A stretch of DNA of 64,000 nucleotides from Arctopsyche grandis. Its lineage: Eukaryota; Arthropoda; Insecta; Trichoptera; Hydropsychidae. Below the pieces are notes generated by a model. It made no database searches, was not told the DNA's origin, and saw nothing but the letters and a program-made list of their open reading frames with translations. A program made the position numbers and the translations under genes. The stretch spans positions 1,676,501 to 1,740,500 of the forward strand of contig NC_135358.1 of assembly GCF_051622035.1 (NCBI RefSeq), in the 5' to 3' direction. Positions 22,201-29,975 of this stretch are shown in pieces; position 1 is the stretch's first letter, and every line of letters starts with the position of its first letter.

Positions 22201-24032
22201 AAATTGGACAAGGTCGATTCGGAAAGGTATTTGTCTATTTTAATCTGGTCTAAACATATAAATTTTGCACTCTAGTGTGAATACAATTCGTCTTTCAGGT
22301 TTACACGGTGGTGAATATCCAATCGGGTCAATTGTTGGCGATGAAAGAAATCGGTTTGGGTATTGGTGATAGACGAGCTATAGATCGAGCGGCTAACGAA
22401 CTTCAAATACTGGAAGACGTTGTACATCCTAATTTAGTGCGATATTACGGTGTTGAAATATATAGAGTATGTTTATCTTCTTCATTGAGTATATAATTTT
22501 TTTCTATATTGGTAAAGGTATATTAAATATCCTTAAATGTTTTTGGTTTTCTTAGGAAGAAATGTTGATTTTTATGGAATTGTGTGTGGAAGGCTCATTA
22601 GAATCGATGATAGCGAATTGCAACAGTAACAGCGATGAGGAAACTGGAAATGGTCTTCCTGAACAGTTGATAAGACGATACACCGGACAACTTGTATCAG
22701 CCGTTCGAGCGCTTCACGAACGATCGATCGCTCATCGTGACATAAAAAGTAAGGACTTTTAAATTCCTTTAATTACATTTTAGTACGCGGGACAGGTGTG
22801 TTGACCGTGTCCCGGTCTAAGAAAACACCGTTTGTGTTTTCCGAAGAGGATCGTTTATTTTTGTTCAATTGTTACAATGGTTATTGTATGTACGAAGAGG
22901 TTGAGCCTCGAAGAAGTGAGCTGGTTGAACTCCAGAGGTTCACTCTGATGTTTGGAGCTGGTGCATCGCTTTATATACGTTTTGGCTTGAAGCGTGCCGT
23001 GTGCAGATGCTTTGTCTTCGTCTTCAAGACACGTGTTTTAGGGACACGTGTTTGGGGTCAGCGCCAGGACGTCGTTCATTTAAGAATGCGGTCGTGTGCC
23101 ACGTGTAAACGACTTTCAGGACACGTGTTACAGTTTCCTGATGACATCACTGTTGGGTTTCGTTCATTTTACGATCGAGCGATGAAATCTTTCTTCTGGA
23201 ATGGTCAAAGGGGACGTTGTCCTCGAGTTATGCATGTTTGTACAGGAGCGATGATGATTGGTGTGAAATGTATGAGATCACTAGTTTTGATTCGTAATAG
23301 CACAAGTTGTGCTATATTCCTACAATATATTCATTCTAATCAAACGTATAATGAAAATTTTGTGTATTTCAGGCGGTAATATATTCTTGACCGAAGGTGG
23401 CAATTGTCTCAAGCTCGGTGATTTTGGATGCGCTGTAAAAATACGTGCTAATACTACAGTTCCTGGAGAACTTCAGGGTTATATCGGAACGCAAGGTTCT
23501 TGAAAAGTCTCAAAAATTATATAAAAGAAATAAATTTGCCGTTACTGATTTGTTTTTGATTTGTATATAGCATATATGGCACCTGAAGTTTTCATGAAGT
23601 CTTCGGGGCATGGTAGGGCTGCAGATATCTGGTCGTTGGGTTGCGTGGTAGTGGAAATGGCCTCTGGAAAGGTTTGTAAATATATACAGAATATACGTAT
23701 GTTGTATTTTGAGTCGTAGAATTATTTATAATGCATTCTTTCAGCATCCTTGGAGCGATTGTGATTCAAATTATCAAATAATGTATAAAGTGGGAACGGG
23801 TAATAGACCAGAATGGCCTAGTTCGCTATCCCAGGAAGGAACAGATTTTTGTATCGCTTGTCTGCAGCACGATTCGACTTTACGTGCCACAGCTGATAAA
23901 TTGGCTGAACATCATTTCTTAAAGGTTTTTATAAAATAGATATCAAAATGTATGTGTGTATGTATTTAATTTGTTTTTTTTTTTCATTGTATACTATTGT
24001 TTCAGGTCAATCAAAACGATTTTCTATATTGA
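7291..24032 (+). CDS. MAP3K4: MAP3K4/Mekk1-type MAP kinase kinase kinase (5' end not located)
   Basis: A serine/threonine kinase that relays stress signals to the p38/JNK MAP kinase kinases in the cytosol. The coding exons I infer are 7291-7413, 9988-10094, 10212-10330, 10399-10593, 12400-12557, 13594-13730, 13801-13985, 14067-14200, 14963-15409, 15495-15609, 15690-16019, 16903-17070, 17142-17278, 18493-18618, 18691-18838, 18925-19086, 19482-20011, 20122-20203, 20284-20412, 21871-21964, 22036-22226, 22299-22466, 22556-22748, 23373-23495, 23571-23671, 23745-23924 and 24006-24032. All phases agree, giving 1,535 residues from the first seen exon. The N-terminal region shows family segments such as [10 protein letters not shown] and [15 protein letters not shown]. 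The C-terminal kinase (about residues 1255-1530) starts [16 protein letters not shown] and has AMKEI, HRDIKS, GDFGC, MAPEV and DIWSLGCVV, so it looks catalytically complete. One intron (15610-15689) uses a GC donor. Introns are full of transposons. The start codon exon is missing from this model. Confidence 0.93.
7499..8896. mobile_element. hAT element with perfect 8-base duplication, in MAP3K4 intron
   Basis: The ends are CAGGGATTCCCAACC and the inverted GGTTGGGAGCCCCTG, flanked by GTCTAAAT at 7491-7498 and 8897-8904. About 1.4 kb. A retroelement 3' fragment (GGCCATTGGGGTGCATTAGG, then TAATAAATAAA) lies inside at about 8060-8240. No transposase domain is readable. Confidence 0.8.
9333..9537. 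mobile_element. Fold-back MITE, 8-base target duplication (family M1)
   Basis: It is flanked by GTTTAAAC at 9325-9332 and 9538-9545. Nearly its whole length is an inverted repeat: GATTATTCCGCAAAA, ATCTCGATCACGGAAT and CTGGCACTCGAG on the left are mirrored on the right. Other copies lie at 24416-24570, 61285-61430, 62067-62277 and 63487-63590. It is non-coding. The 8-base duplication suggests mobilisation by a hAT- or P-type transposase. Confidence 0.8.
9734..9912. mobile_element. PIF/Harbinger-type MITE, TAA target
   Basis: Inverted ends AGGTCTGACCGCACTATGCG and AGGTCTGGCCGCACTATACG (the latter read on the minus strand) are flanked by TAA (9731-9733, 9913-9915). The 3-base T-A-A duplication and GGTCTGACCGC-type ends resemble the larger Harbinger elements at 26533-29595. 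A close copy in the opposite orientation lies at 20544-20712. Confidence 0.75.
11147..11590 (+). mobile_element. Full-length SINE, tRNA-headed, about 440 bases
   Basis: The head has an A-box-like CATAGCTCGGACGGTAAGC and a B-box-like GGTGCCGGGTTCTATCCC. The body is TGTGACTCCAGGTTGATCG, then CAGAGTTTGCCAATTTTC, then GTCTCGTTAATTTGCGAG. The 3' part is TTGGCCAGGAAGGCGCATTG and the tail is an AAATAAA-type repeat. This is the best reference copy for the family in the window. Confidence 0.75.
11700..11905 (-). mobile_element. SINE head copy, minus strand
   Basis: Read on the minus strand it has GTGGACTAGTGGTTAGCATA and GGTCACGGGTTCGATTCCCA, then TGGCCAGACCTTGG and the GTTTGCCAATCT body. The head is unusually tRNA-like but lacks a cloverleaf acceptor stem. 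Confidence 0.7.
11997..12106. mobile_element. Small MITE of about 110 bases
   Basis: TGGTCCGTACACATTAAGCC on the left is mirrored by GGCTTAATTTGTACGCACCA on the right, and TAA flanks both ends. The interior is non-coding. PIF/Harbinger-type by its 3-base target. Confidence 0.65.
12838..13351 (+). mobile_element. TTAA-target (piggyBac-like) MITE, family P1, full copy
   Basis: It starts CCCTTTGAGTGCTGACGTC next to TTAA and ends GTTGGTCAGCATTCAAAGGG next to CTAA, a decayed TTAA. The 514-base interior is non-coding. TTAA duplication and CCC...GGG ends are hallmarks of piggyBac-type elements. This is the monomeric relative of the satellite at 31644-34940. Confidence 0.75.
14340..14893 (+). pseudogene. 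hAT element remnant, right end deleted
   Basis: The left end TATAGACACG, then TTTTTTGGGCATTTTGCT, matches the left inverted repeat of the hAT element at 52842-54173. The body (AATAGATGCTAAA; AAGGGTCTTTCTATCCCTTT; ATTGAGGGGATA) matches that element to the GGATATCAGCACTTTTTTAG segment and then stops. Frames fragmentary, so it cannot encode transposase. It sits in the MAP3K4 intron 14201-14962. Confidence 0.7.
16036..16680 (+). repeat. Dispersed repeat family A, longest copy
   Basis: It is the inverse of the 843-1335 block: AAAACGGACGCGATGTATGT at one end and TTGAAATCAGCGGGCACAAC at the other. Unlike the first copy it keeps an extra part with CAGCCAATCAGAGTGAAGTGG-type sequence and CCTGATATTGAGTGC. 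It lies in a MAP3K4 intron. No coding frame is recognisable. Confidence 0.6.
17285..18478 (+). repeat. Dispersed repeat family B, longest copy
   Basis: It matches 1991-2905 over all blocks and has about 300 extra bases (18070-18260). It ends CTTCTTATATTCCTCAAATA just upstream of a MAP3K4 exon at 18493. At least seven CCGGAA motifs are spread along it. No coding frame. Confidence 0.65.
19123..19460 (-). mobile_element. SINE copy, minus strand
   Basis: It runs from CCAGGAAGGCCTTAAAGG and AACCCCAATGCGCCTTCC to ACCTGGAGTCACAAATCC and the AGACCTGG side of the body, so it lies in inverse orientation to 11147-11590. It ends about 20 bases before the MAP3K4 acceptor at 19481. Confidence 0.7.
20544..20712. 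mobile_element. PIF/Harbinger-type MITE, TAA target (inverted copy of 9734-9912)
   Basis: It is flanked by TAA at 20541-20543 and 20713-20715. Its ends are AGGTCTGACCGCACTATACG and the mirror of CATAGTGCGGTCAGACCT. Internal blocks match the 9734 copy in reverse order. Confidence 0.75.
20716..21183. mobile_element. Second PIF/Harbinger-type MITE, abutting the first
   Basis: It begins AGGTCTGACCGCTCTATGCG directly after the shared TAA and ends ATAGTGCGGTCAGACCA followed by TAA. The ends extend as inverted repeats (CGATCCGACACTTCACAACA near 20747, mirrored near 21135). The two elements share one TAA, so one was inserted at the edge of the other. Open frames here arise from the repeat. Confidence 0.7.
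21186..21640 (-). mobile_element. SINE copies, minus strand
   Basis: GAAAATTGGCAAACCCTGAT, then CGACCTGGAGTCACAAAT and GATCGAACCCGGCGCCTCTT, then ACCGAGCTATGCTGGC form an inverse copy of the 11147 SINE including its tRNA-like head. The left part carries a truncated 3' piece. Confidence 0.65.
22780..23340 (-). mobile_element. Possible solo LTR in a kinase-domain intron
   Basis: The MAP3K4 intron 22749-23372 contains a GC-richer block with a 193-codon plus-strand frame (22798-23379) of no recognised family. On the minus strand GTATATAAAGCGATGCACC resembles a TATA box, and AAAATAAACGATCC downstream resembles a polyadenylation signal, as in the LTRs at 3713 and 25203. No clear target duplication was found, so the identity is tentative. 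It is not a MAP3K4 exon, because the kinase reads directly across it. Confidence 0.35.
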
Positions 24033-24049
24033 AAGTTAATTAATTGAAC

Positions 24050-24055
24050 AATAAA
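24050..24055 (+). terminator. Polyadenylation signal of MAP3K4
   Basis: AATAAA lies 18 bases after the stop codon. A second AATAAA at 24202-24207 lies before a T-rich tract and may be the main site. Confidence 0.45.
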
Positions 24056-24415
24056 ATAGCTATGATTTTTAACAAGACTGAATTAGATAAAACTACTTCA
24101 AAAAACTTTCATCTAATTGACATTATTATAGTATTGTGTATTTCATTCAAAACATTGATTTGCTAATGTTGTAAAAATTTTGTAATGTGATTTTATAACC
24201 AAATAAATAATTTTTATTTATGCTGCCGTTTTAATTATAAAATATATGCGAAAAAATCTCAATTAATACAAAAAGCAAGTTTTAACTTACCTTAGCCTAA
24301 CTTAGCCTTACAGGTAAACCCCAATGCGCTTTCCTGGCCAATTACAAACATCAATAAACAATCATGTTTATACAACATAGAGACAAAGTGGGTAGCATTT
24401 TATAATATCTAGCAT

Positions 24416-24570
24416 GGTTCGGTGATTATTCCGCAAAAAGCGATCTCGCGCACGTCCCTAACATCTCGATCACGGAACATCTGGCATCCAAAATTCCATC
24501 AATCGAAATATTGTACTAACGAGAACTCGAGTGCCAGATATTCTGTATTCGCGATTTTCATGGCAACAAT
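24416..24570. mobile_element. Fold-back MITE family M1, partial copy
   Basis: GATTATTCCGCAAAAAGCGA, then ATCTCGATCACGGAACATCT and ACTCGAGTGCCAGATATTC match 9333-9537, but the right arm is lost after about 24570. Confidence 0.6.
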
Positions 24571-25080
24571 TGTCTTTTGGGTGATCGCAATGTGACTAAT
24601 AATCCAATTACCATATTAGATAATCCCGTTCCTGGATCTTTAATACGCCCCCTGGTCTCTCTATTGTCTTCAAGGAGTGATTTTGTGTACTCAATCCAGA
24701 AAAATGTTATAATAATAGAAGTGGTTTTAGGCGTTAAATTGTAGTCGAGTGACGATTGTCCACAGACATTCCTAAATAATTTTAGCATCAGTCGTAAATT
24801 TGATGCTTGGTGCTCGACGTATGTCCGATAAAAACTTCTCTGTTTTTTTATATTACTCGCAAGATAAGCAAGTGCATCGTTAAAAATTGCATAATGCATT
24901 CAAAAGTGTTTTTGAATATGTTGTTTGTGTGTACAATAAACAACATGGGATATATTTTATAAGTATAACTAGTGGTTTTACCCGGCTTCGCTCGGTATTT
25001 GTAATATAAACCGCCTAAACATGACTAATCTAATAGTAAACATTTTATTAAATTTATTTGAATAGTTTTATTTTACTTCG
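24571..25080. other. Intergenic DNA, dispersed repeat end at 24967
   Basis: The ACTAGTGGTTTTACCCGGCT motif at 24968 recurs inverted near 42785 (AGCAAAGCCGGGTAAAACAA). It marks the end of a dispersed repeat of unknown class. The 113-codon minus-strand frame at 24558-24899 shows no recognisable domain. Confidence 0.4.
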
Positions 25081-25790
25081 TCCAGCTTAACCCATAAAGG
25101 CGATTCGACTCGCTCCAGATACGCAATCACGAGCACACGGGAAATCCCAAGGAGCTACGCAACCACGCATCAAACATTGAACACAAAGGAAGACCTCGAC
25201 CCTGTCGGAATCTTCCAGAACGTGATCTCACCAGCCCAGCTACGCGTTGCTCAAGCAACACCTTTATAAACCAGTGCATCGTCCCCAGATGCCAGTGAGC
25301 TTCAGGAACTCGACCTAGCTCGTTCCAGTGAATCCTCTACCTACTTCGCTGTACATACAAATACACCTGTATTAATCGAGTAATAAAGATCCTCTTCAAA
25401 ATTCAACTGAATTTCCATAGGCCGGGAAACGGTCCAAAACCTTCAACCCCCCTATAAGCGCGATTATACATCATTTTTCGTTCGATAAACGTCAAAACAT
25501 TTTTGCTGACTTGTATTCTGACGCGTAGCTACGAATGCACGTGTATGCATTCATATTGCAAGTACTCGACAATACGACGTAAGCAATATTGCACCGTATT
25601 GGCATAGCCTGTAATGTATAAGTAAGCCGATTTTGCCTTGCACTCGGCCAAATTGCTGTAAACGTGACGTGACTGCGACGTGTAGGTAGATATGAATAGA
25701 AATGTAATAAAATGACATATTTGAAACGGAGTCGTGCAGTGCTGAAGCCGTGCAGTGCTGTTAAGTATGAACAGACCTAAAGTCGTGCGC
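25081..25790. repeat. Duplicated intergenic segment, copy 1
   Basis: CTTCGTCCAGCTTAACCC, then the GATACGCAATCACGAG block, then TTTTTCGTTCGATAAACGTC to GTCGTGCAGTGCTG matches 26167-26530. Copy 1 has about 290 extra bases (25158-25450) that look like a solo LTR. It also preserves the uninterrupted sequence GCTGTTAAGTATGAACAG, the empty site of the Harbinger element at 26533. Confidence 0.75.
25203..25446 (+). mobile_element. Probable solo LTR
   Basis: It starts TGTCGGAATCTTCC, has CCTTTATAAACCAGTGCATC as a TATA-type promoter and AGTAATAAAGATCC as a polyadenylation signal, and ends near AAAACCTTCAAC. Copy 2 of the surrounding duplication lacks this block. Exact ends and target duplication are uncertain. 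Confidence 0.45.
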
Positions 25791-26166
25791 TCAATAGACT
25801 GTAGCGCGTATGTGTTGGCGTTGGCGCGTATGTGATGTCTGTAGTTGAACCGAAACGCCTTTCCATCACCTTTGTTAGATCATAGGTGAGTATAATAGCA
25901 GTGATTTATGCACGAGAATTCATATGCAACTTAGTATTAGTGTCGCACAGGAGTAAATTTGTGATGTCATTATGGCAAAATTGCAATAAATAAATAATTA
26001 TATTTGTCATGTGAGTGCAACCACCAATGGAGTTGCTTCTTTTTCCAACAACAGCGTGTAGAGATATAGCACGACTTGTGATATCACCTATTTCCCTCAT
26101 CGAACTTAATCTGTACAAATGACATCATCGTGTCCTCTTCTCGTACACGAAAGTTAGCCGTGGCCG
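25791..26166. other. Intergenic DNA, no feature recognised
   Basis: No coding or repeat structure is visible beyond the flanking duplicated segments. Confidence 0.4.
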
Positions 26167-26532
26167 AAATACTTCGTCCAGCTTACCCATAAAGGCGATT
26201 GTACTCGCTCCAGATACGCAATCACGAGTAAACGGGAAATCCCAAGGATTATACATCATTTTTCGTTCGATAAACGTCGAAACATTTTTGCTGACTTGTA
26301 TTCTGACGCGTAGCTACGAATGCACGTGTATGCATTCATATTGCAAGTACTCGACAATACGACGTAAGCAATATTGCGCCGTATCGTCATGGCCTCTAAT
26401 GTACAAGTAAGCCGATTTTGCCTTGCACTCGGCCAAATTGCTGTAAACGTGACGTGACCGCGACGTGTAGGTAGATATGAATAGAAATGTCATAAAATTA
26501 CATATTTGAAACGGAGTCGTGCAGTGCTGTTA
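26167..26532. repeat. Duplicated intergenic segment, copy 2
   Basis: It matches 25081-25790 with the LTR-like block absent and small substitutions. It ends GTGCAGTGCTGTTA, where the Harbinger element begins. Confidence 0.75.
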
Positions 26533-26801
26533 GACTGGCCGCGCACTAGGCAGCCAGGCTGCGGCAGCCAATCTAACATACGGTGGCTCATTGGAGCCCG
26601 CGCACTAGGCAGCCAAGAATTCCTGGCTGCGGCAGCCAATAGATCGCGTACGATTGCACGGCAGCCAGCTGGCTGCACGCAGCCAGATCGTGCAAGGTAG
26701 AACTGACAGGCTAGTATGTGGCTGCCTTCAGTCTCCGCGCACTCGTCGTAGCAGCTAGAAGTATTTTACGCTCCGAAACTAGTTTTAACTTCTATTTGAA
26801 A

Positions 26802-27325
26802 ATGAGTTTCGATACAGAGAAACTAATTCGAGAAATCGAAAATCGTAAGGCAATATGGGATATGTCTTCAGAAGAATATAGTGATCGGGATGTGAAAATA
26901 CGAAGATGGGAAGAAATCACAAATACAATGTGTGAGGAAAGCTTAGCAGAAAATGAAAAGAATGAATTCTCCATTTATTTGCCAGAATGGAGATAATGGA
27001 CGTCATACAAAGAGCACAACCGCAACCTATGGAAACTCAGCATTCGCAATTTGGTCTGTTTCGCCAAGGCTATGCTGATAATGAACCAGGAACATATAGC
27101 CGAAGATATACGACACAATCGAATTATGGAGCAGAAACTTCAGTTAATGGGCAATATCGCCAATACTCGACACAGCCAAACCATGAACAGGAAACCTTCA
27201 GCAGTGGGCAATATCGCAATCGTACTACGGCATATAATGAGCGGTTATCACCAACCGATACAAATGTATCAGATACTCAGAATACTGAAATACTTGACTT
27301 GTTTCGGGAATCAGAATCATTCTAA
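26802..27325 (+). pseudogene. MADF-domain accessory protein of the Harbinger element, frame-disrupted
   Basis: PIF/Harbinger elements usually encode a second, Myb/MADF-like DNA-binding protein beside the nuclease. Here 26802-26996 reads MSFDTEKLIREIEN, then KAIWDMSSEEYSDRD and RRWEEITNTM, the start of a MADF domain with its two conserved tryptophans. After that the frame stops. A second open frame (26987-27325), rich in Q, S, T and Y and ending ILDLFRESESF, looks like the C-terminal part in another register. An internal deletion plus frameshift is the simplest reading, so the protein is not made intact. Confidence 0.65.
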
Positions 27326-27642
27326 AAAATGTAAAAAATAAAAGAATAAATGCTTCTAAAAATAAACAAAATATATTTGATGTATGTACTCACCTCAAAG
27401 TAATTATCAATTTTTCTTCTGGAATTATACAAGCTCGCATACGAGTATTAGTATCCGTAATTGAATTTCTTATTTTGTTCAAGAGGTTATCAAACGATTT
27501 CACTGACATTCTTGTAAAGTTAAAAAAACGTTACGAAGATCCATAAAATAATTATTAAATAAGCCTTTTGAGTGTCGTTCCAGAAGAAGAGGATGCATCC
27601 AAAATCTTCTCTTTGCTTTGCGTTTCTTACGAAACAAGAGGT

Positions 27643-28721
27643 TATGGAGGATGGACGAATGAGACGACTGGCAGGTTAATGCACGTGTTTATTATATGAC
27701 AGCTGAAGACAGAGTGGGTAGCGGCTCTCCGAACCCAGCCGGGTTGGTCCCCACTCGCAGGAAGGCAACCAAACTCGACCATGTCGTATAAGCGAGCCGC
27801 CACATCACTCCCCCCCCAGCATCAGCGATACCAAAATTACAAAGAAACAAATTTTACAAAAGAAAAAAATTATTGTTACACAAAGAGAAAAAATTATTAC
27901 GTGGGGAGAAAAAAAATTGTTGACGTGGGTCATCCGCTGTGTACATAGGTGTACCGCCCTGAATGGTCGGTAGATTCGAGGGCGGTGACGTCGCGAGCAG
28001 GACGGTGGGTGGTCCGATGGTCGCGCCGATGCGATGCTGCGGCGGCGCCGCTCTTCCGAGGCTGATGTCGGTTGGTGGGGCGGCGGGGGCGGCAGGGGCA
28101 TCGATGTGGTTGATGATACTCCGAGCTGGACTGTGAGTCGTTGTGGCTCGTGGAGGTGTTGTAGCGCTACCGCCCGTCTCAGCGTGACGACGCTCGTGGG
28201 GACGGACGGGGCCTTGATGATGATGATGATGATGGTGCTGAGGTGGTGTATGTCTTGTGGTGCTGGATGACCGTTCTATGTGTAGTGGATCGCGCATGAC
28301 TCCACATCCAGCTGTCAAGATCGTCGTCTCATTCGCTCCCCCATTTTTGTAAGCACCTGTCATCGACGTTGTGGCTGGACGTCGGTAGGTAGGTAGGTAG
28401 CCGTGTCTGCTCGTTTATTGTCACCCGCGGGCCGCGGCGTGCTGTGTTGATGGCGATGGGGGCGCGGCGGGTAGCTTCCCCGCCTGGCTCGGCGAGGCAG
28501 GGATGAGCGGCATGTTGAAATTGATCGAGGCTGCGTGGCTCGATGTCGGGGGTCACCAGTATGGAGGATGAACGAATGAGACGACTGGCAGGTTAATGCA
28601 CGTGTTTATTATATGACAGCTGAAGACAGAGTGGGTAGCGGCTCTCCGAACCCAGCCGGGTTGGTCCCCACTCGCAGGAAGGCAACCAAACTCGACCATG
28701 TCGTATAAGCGAGCCGCCACA
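27643..28721 (-). mobile_element. LTR mini-retroelement (TRIM-like) nested in the Harbinger element
   Basis: Two 162-base direct repeats (27643-27804 and 28560-28721) bound a 755-base interior. AGGT flanks both ends (27639-27642, 28722-28725). Read on the minus strand, each LTR starts TGTGGCGGCTCGCTTATAC. A polypurine run GGGGGGGGAGTGA precedes the 3' LTR, and TGGTGACCCCCGACATCG, a primer-binding-site-like sequence, follows the 5' LTR. The interior has only short proline/histidine/arginine-rich frames; no protease, reverse transcriptase or integrase is present. The LTRs are almost identical, so insertion is recent, and mobilisation must have been in trans. Confidence 0.85.
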
Positions 28722-28853
28722 AGGTAAAGAATTATTTCTTCTACGCTTGACGGAAAGGTGACTACCGGCCGTCGACTCTGGCTGCCGAAACTGGCTGCTC
28801 AATATTTTGGCTGCGGCAGCCAGGCAGCATGGCTGCCTAGTGCGCGGCCAGCC

Positions 28854-28874
28854 TTAAGTATGAACAGACCTTAA
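28854..28874. other. Spacer between two Harbinger elements
   Basis: TTAAGTATGAACAGACCTTA matches the empty site in the duplicated segment at 25771-25786, showing that both elements were inserted into the same duplicated segment. Confidence 0.6.
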
Positions 28875-29595
28875 GGCTGGCCGCGCACTAGGCAGAAAGG
28901 CTGCCGCAGCCTGGCTGCCGCAGCCAAAATATTGAGCAGCCAGTTTCGGCAGCCAGAGTCGACGGCCAGTAGTCACCTTTCCGTCAAGCGTAGAAGAAAT
29001 AATTCTTTACCTCTTGTTTCGTAAGAAACGCAAAGCAAAGAGAAGATTTTGGATTCATTCATTCAAACAAACAGCGTTTCCAGAATTGAATGGAGAAAGA
29101 TGGATTGAGATAGCAAATGGTTTCAATAAAAATGCAAATTTTCCCAATTGCATTGATGGTAAACATATATGTAAGATTAATAAAACCAAGCTTTCCTCAC
29201 ACTTTGTATTTGTGATTTCCTACCATCTTCGTCTTTTCACATCTCGATCACTATATTCTTCTGAAGACATATCCCATATTGCCTTACGATTTAATCCGTT
29301 AACAGATATCCGTTACAGATAATCCTTGAAAGGTCACACAGTCTCTGGGATTCTATTCGCTATCCGCGGCGTAAAACTTCTGGCTGCTACGTCAAGTGCG
29401 CGGAGACTGAAGGCAGCCACATACATTCTACCTTGCAGGCTCTGGCTGCGTGCAGCCAGCTGGCTGCCGTGCAATCGTACGCGATCTATTGGCTGCCGCA
29501 GCCAGGAATTCTTGGCTGCCTAGTGCGCGGGCTCCAATGAGCCACCGTATGTTAGATTGGCTGCGGCAGCCTGGCTGCCTAGTGCGCGGCCAGCC
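28875..29595 (-). mobile_element. Second PIF/Harbinger-type element, internal deletion derivative, inverse orientation
   Basis: It starts GGCTGGCCGCGCACTAGG after TTA and ends with the inverse before TTA (29596-29598). Relative to the 26533 element it is inverted: its left end matches the other's right end and vice versa. It carries a transposase fragment (about 29065-29180, plus) and a MADF fragment (about 29205-29300, minus), in convergent order. Near 29310-29370 lies a short piece also found at 37198-37250 (GTCACACAGTCTCTGGGAT), either a further insertion or a template-switch product. Confidence 0.75.
29065..29180 (+). pseudogene. Harbinger (HARBI1-like) transposase fragment
   Basis: The frame reads TAFPELNGERWIEIANGF, then NANFPNCIDGKHI. 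The last part corresponds to the conserved FP.CIGA.DGKH catalytic block of the Harbinger DDE nuclease, with the GA of CIGA missing. No other transposase parts are present. Confidence 0.65.
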
Positions 29596-29598
29596 TTA

Positions 29599-29760
29599 CA
29601 ATATTATATTATTCTAATGTTAATCTACAGAGCATAATAGGAAAAAGAGCTGAAAAACCTATTTACAATTCTTATAAATGCTCATATAATACATCTAATA
29701 CATAATATTAATGAAAGATTGTCTAAAGTCGACGACTTAAAGCAGATTGTGTTTAGGTAA
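29599..29760. repeat. Duplicated segment, copy 1 (uninterrupted)
   Basis: TTATATTATTCTAATGTTAA, then GCATAATAGGAAAAAGAGCT, TTTACAATTCTTATAAATGC and ATACATCTAATACATAATAT recur at 30560-31030, where a retroelement fragment interrupts the copy after ATTCTTA. Confidence 0.65.
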
Positions 29761-29975
29761 TATATAGTAGTGATTTGCGAAGTGGCACGCGTTCGCGGAT
29801 TCCGGTTGGCAGCAGTGGTGTTCGCGAGCGACGCTCAGTCCCCCAATTGGCGATCGCCGGTCGACGGCCGTCAGCTGAGTTGGGCAGCTCGACGATTTGT
29901 GTCGCCAACTCTTCACTGCCAATCTGCCAACTGCACTCCAATCCACTGGAACCGGAACCGGAACCGGGCCCAGAC

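Larger units (their letters stand above)
26533..28853 (+). mobile_element. PIF/Harbinger-type element with MADF protein remnant, TTA target
   Basis: The ends are GACTGGCCGCGCACTAGG and, on the minus strand, GGCTGGCCGCGCACTAGG, with TTA at 26530-26532 and 28854-28856. Subterminal regions are full of the palindromic GGCTGC/GCAGCC motif. The left part holds a MADF-like frame. The right part matches, inverted, the transposase-side end of the element at 28875-29595. A 1.08-kb LTR element is inserted at 27643. The catalytic transposase gene is almost entirely deleted. Confidence 0.85.

Noticed and set aside
22798-23379. 193-codon frame as an alternative MAP3K4 exon
   Set aside because: It would split the catalytic loop; kinase exons on both sides join in phase without it and it has no kinase similarity.
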